Program-made: the position numbers and the translations under genes
Assembly (NCBI GenBank): GCA_002396505.1
Contig: DGYA01000067.1
Coordinates: 27,500-50,828 of the forward strand
Direction: 5' to 3'
Length of the DNA stretch: 23,329 bases
Origin: Cyanobacteria bacterium UBA5018
Lineage (GTDB): Bacteria > Cyanobacteriota > Cyanobacteriia > PCC-6307 > Cyanobiaceae
Part shown: positions 22,423-23,329 of the stretch, in pieces
Numbering within the stretch: position 1 is the stretch's first letter
How the letters are laid out: every line of letters starts with the position of its first letter
The notes under the pieces: generated by a model
The model's database searches: none
Seen by the model: only the letters and a program-made list of their open reading frames with translations
What the model was told of the DNA's origin: nothing

Positions 22423-22783
22423 ATTAGCAGCGTTAAAAATGAAAGTACTAAGAAATAAGACTTAAAAAGCTATAAAATATTAACGGTCTTAAGGTCGGCG
22501 GTATTCCCGGGACGACTTTGGGATGGGTAGTATAAAGGTAAGGGTGTTGCAATAGGCATGCTGCAACATGTAGAATCGGAAAAAATTAGTATCATGAGAG
22601 AGATGCTGTGATGGGCGGGATTGAAATTGGCGGTATGGCGATGGGCGGTATAGCGATGGGCGGTATAGGCAGGAGCTGTGGTTTGTTTTGCGTTCGTGCT
22701 GGTGGCTTTCGCCTGGGCTTGGGTGATGCCCATTGCCCAGGTCGCAATTTGAACTGGAGTTCCGATCAGTTCAGGCCGCAGGC
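22423..22783. other. intergenic region between rpoD and the GT2 gene
   Basis: About 360 bases. The part next to GT2 (22423-22600) is AT-rich and probably contains its promoter; TATACT on the minus strand at 22530-22535 is a possible -10, without a matching -35. The middle holds a 15-bp tandem array (22611-22670). Short inverted repeats occur near the rpoD stop (GAACTG at 22751-22756 with CAGTTC at 22767-22772), too weak to call a terminator with confidence. No RNA gene was recognised. Confidence 0.5.
22611..22670. repeat. 15-bp tandem array
   Basis: Four units starting at 22611, 22626, 22641 and 22656, close to ATGGGCGGTATAGCG. Because 15 is a multiple of three it creates a spurious Met-Gly-Gly-Ile repeat ORF on the plus strand. 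The complement, CCGCCCATCGC/CTATACCGCC, resembles the octamers at 7251-7314. Confidence 0.85.
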
Positions 22784-23329
22784 TTACTTGATGTACTCCT
22801 TAAGCACGCCATTGCGGTTGGGATGGCGGAGCTTGCGCAGCGCCTTGGCCTCAATTTGACGGATGCGTTCGCGAGTGACATCGAAGATTTGCCCAATCTC
22901 CTCCAGGGTTTTCATGCGGCCATCATCGAGGCCGTAACGCAGCCTCAGCACATCGCGCTCCCGAGGGCTGAGAGTAGCCAGTACCCCCTCAAGATCTTCA
23001 CGTAATAGATTTTTGGCTACATCCTGCTCGGGATTTTCGATATCGGCTTCGATAAAATCACCAAGCCGTGAGTCCTCCTCCTTGCCAATCGGAGTTTCCA
23101 GGGAAATAGGTAGCTGAGCAGACTTGGCGATGAAACGAAGCTTTTCAATGGTCATCTCCATGCTTTCGGCAATCTCCTCCTCCGTGGGTTTGCGGCCAAA
23201 CTCCTGGGATAGGGTTTTGGTTGTTTTCTTAATCCGGGATATGGTTTCGTATAGATGAACCGGCAGGCGAATAGTGCGTGATTGGTCTGCAATGGCCCGG
23301 GTGATAGCCTGGCGGATCCACCAGGTGGC
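22784..23329 (-). CDS. rpoD: principal sigma factor RpoD/SigA, C-terminal part (cut by window edge)
   Basis: The last 181 residues of a group 1 sigma-70 factor; the N-terminal part lies beyond the right edge. It begins in region 2.4 with ATWWIRQAITRAIADQSRTI, which recognises the -10 element. Region 3 follows (LPVHLYETISRI, then FGRKPTEEEIAESM). Region 4 includes TLSPRERDVLRLRYGLDDG and the helix-turn-helix VTRERIRQIEAKALRKLR, which contacts the -35 element. It ends HPNRNGVLKEYIK. The full region 4.2 match and the GLDDG string fit the housekeeping sigma. A group 2 factor is possible because the N-terminus is not visible, but proximity to hemC supports the principal factor. Confidence 0.93.
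   Translation of the reverse strand, partial: ATWWIRQAITRAIADQSRTIRLPVHLYETISRIKKTTKTLSQEFGRKPTEEEIAESMEMTIEKLRFIAKSAQLPISLETPIGKEEDSRLGDFIEADIENPEQDVAKNLLREDLEGVLATLSPRERDVLRLRYGLDDGRMKTLEEIGQIFDVTRERIRQIEAKALRKLRHPNRNGVLKEYIK

Noticed and set aside
22608..22859. Plus-strand ORF beginning with a Met-Gly-Gly-Ile repeat
   Set aside because: It is produced by the 15-bp tandem array and then runs antisense into rpoD.

Overview
The window looks like a chromosomal segment of a GC-rich picocyanobacterium of the Synechococcus/Cyanobium group. Three things suggest this. The proteins are of cyanobacterial type: solanesyl diphosphate synthase, a soluble inorganic pyrophosphatase of the picocyanobacterial type, a DUF1824 protein, and HemC lying close to the principal sigma factor. 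Coding DNA is GC-rich. The cyanobacterial palindrome GCGATCGC recurs, for example near 6326, 8337, 9220, 16322 and 17703. No tRNA, rRNA, CRISPR array, intact insertion sequence or phage gene was seen.

Layout. Positions 1-1903 (minus) hold nearly all of acetyl-CoA synthetase (acs), whose last codons run off the left edge. Its leader contains a 33-codon minus-strand ORF with a good ribosome binding site (2157-2258). A HAD phosphatase (2331-3002, plus) converges on a minus-strand run that reads from right to left comB-like phosphatase, nitrilase-family amidase, N-acetylmuramoyl-L-alanine amidase, murI, sds (8162 down to 3056). The last three are tightly packed. The block combines cell-wall turnover and precursor supply with prenyl-chain synthesis for plastoquinone. 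Divergent from comB are ubiD and an Rrf2-type regulator (8216-10335, plus). Two small minus genes follow (a membrane protein and a YjbQ/UPF0047 protein). Next come four plus genes: a tiny secreted four-cysteine protein, an M32 carboxypeptidase, a methyltransferase and ppa (11495-14849).

From 23329 down to 15095 everything is on the minus strand: the end of rpoD/sigA, a GT2-GtrA fusion, an ArnT-like glycosyltransferase, a PAP2 phosphatase, a DUF1824 gene, hemC and a ClC-family anion transporter. The GT2-GtrA/ArnT/PAP2 trio forms a plausible lipid-linked sugar module: make polyprenyl-phosphate-sugar, move it across the membrane, transfer the sugar, recycle the lipid phosphate. It sits between two housekeeping genes.

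The most unusual content is between the genes. Several gaps hold short tandem arrays of different sequence, and three of them share a 17-bp period (7115-7216, 13472-13522, 15049-15116). There are also 31-bp, 37-bp, 15-bp and 8-bp arrays, a perfect 25-bp inverted repeat after comB, a 46-bp duplication of the 5' end of the nitrilase gene, and a MITE-like element with four copies of one end motif between ppa and clc. On the protein side, the symmetric four-cysteine secreted peptide and the selectivity-motif changes in the ClC protein deserve attention.
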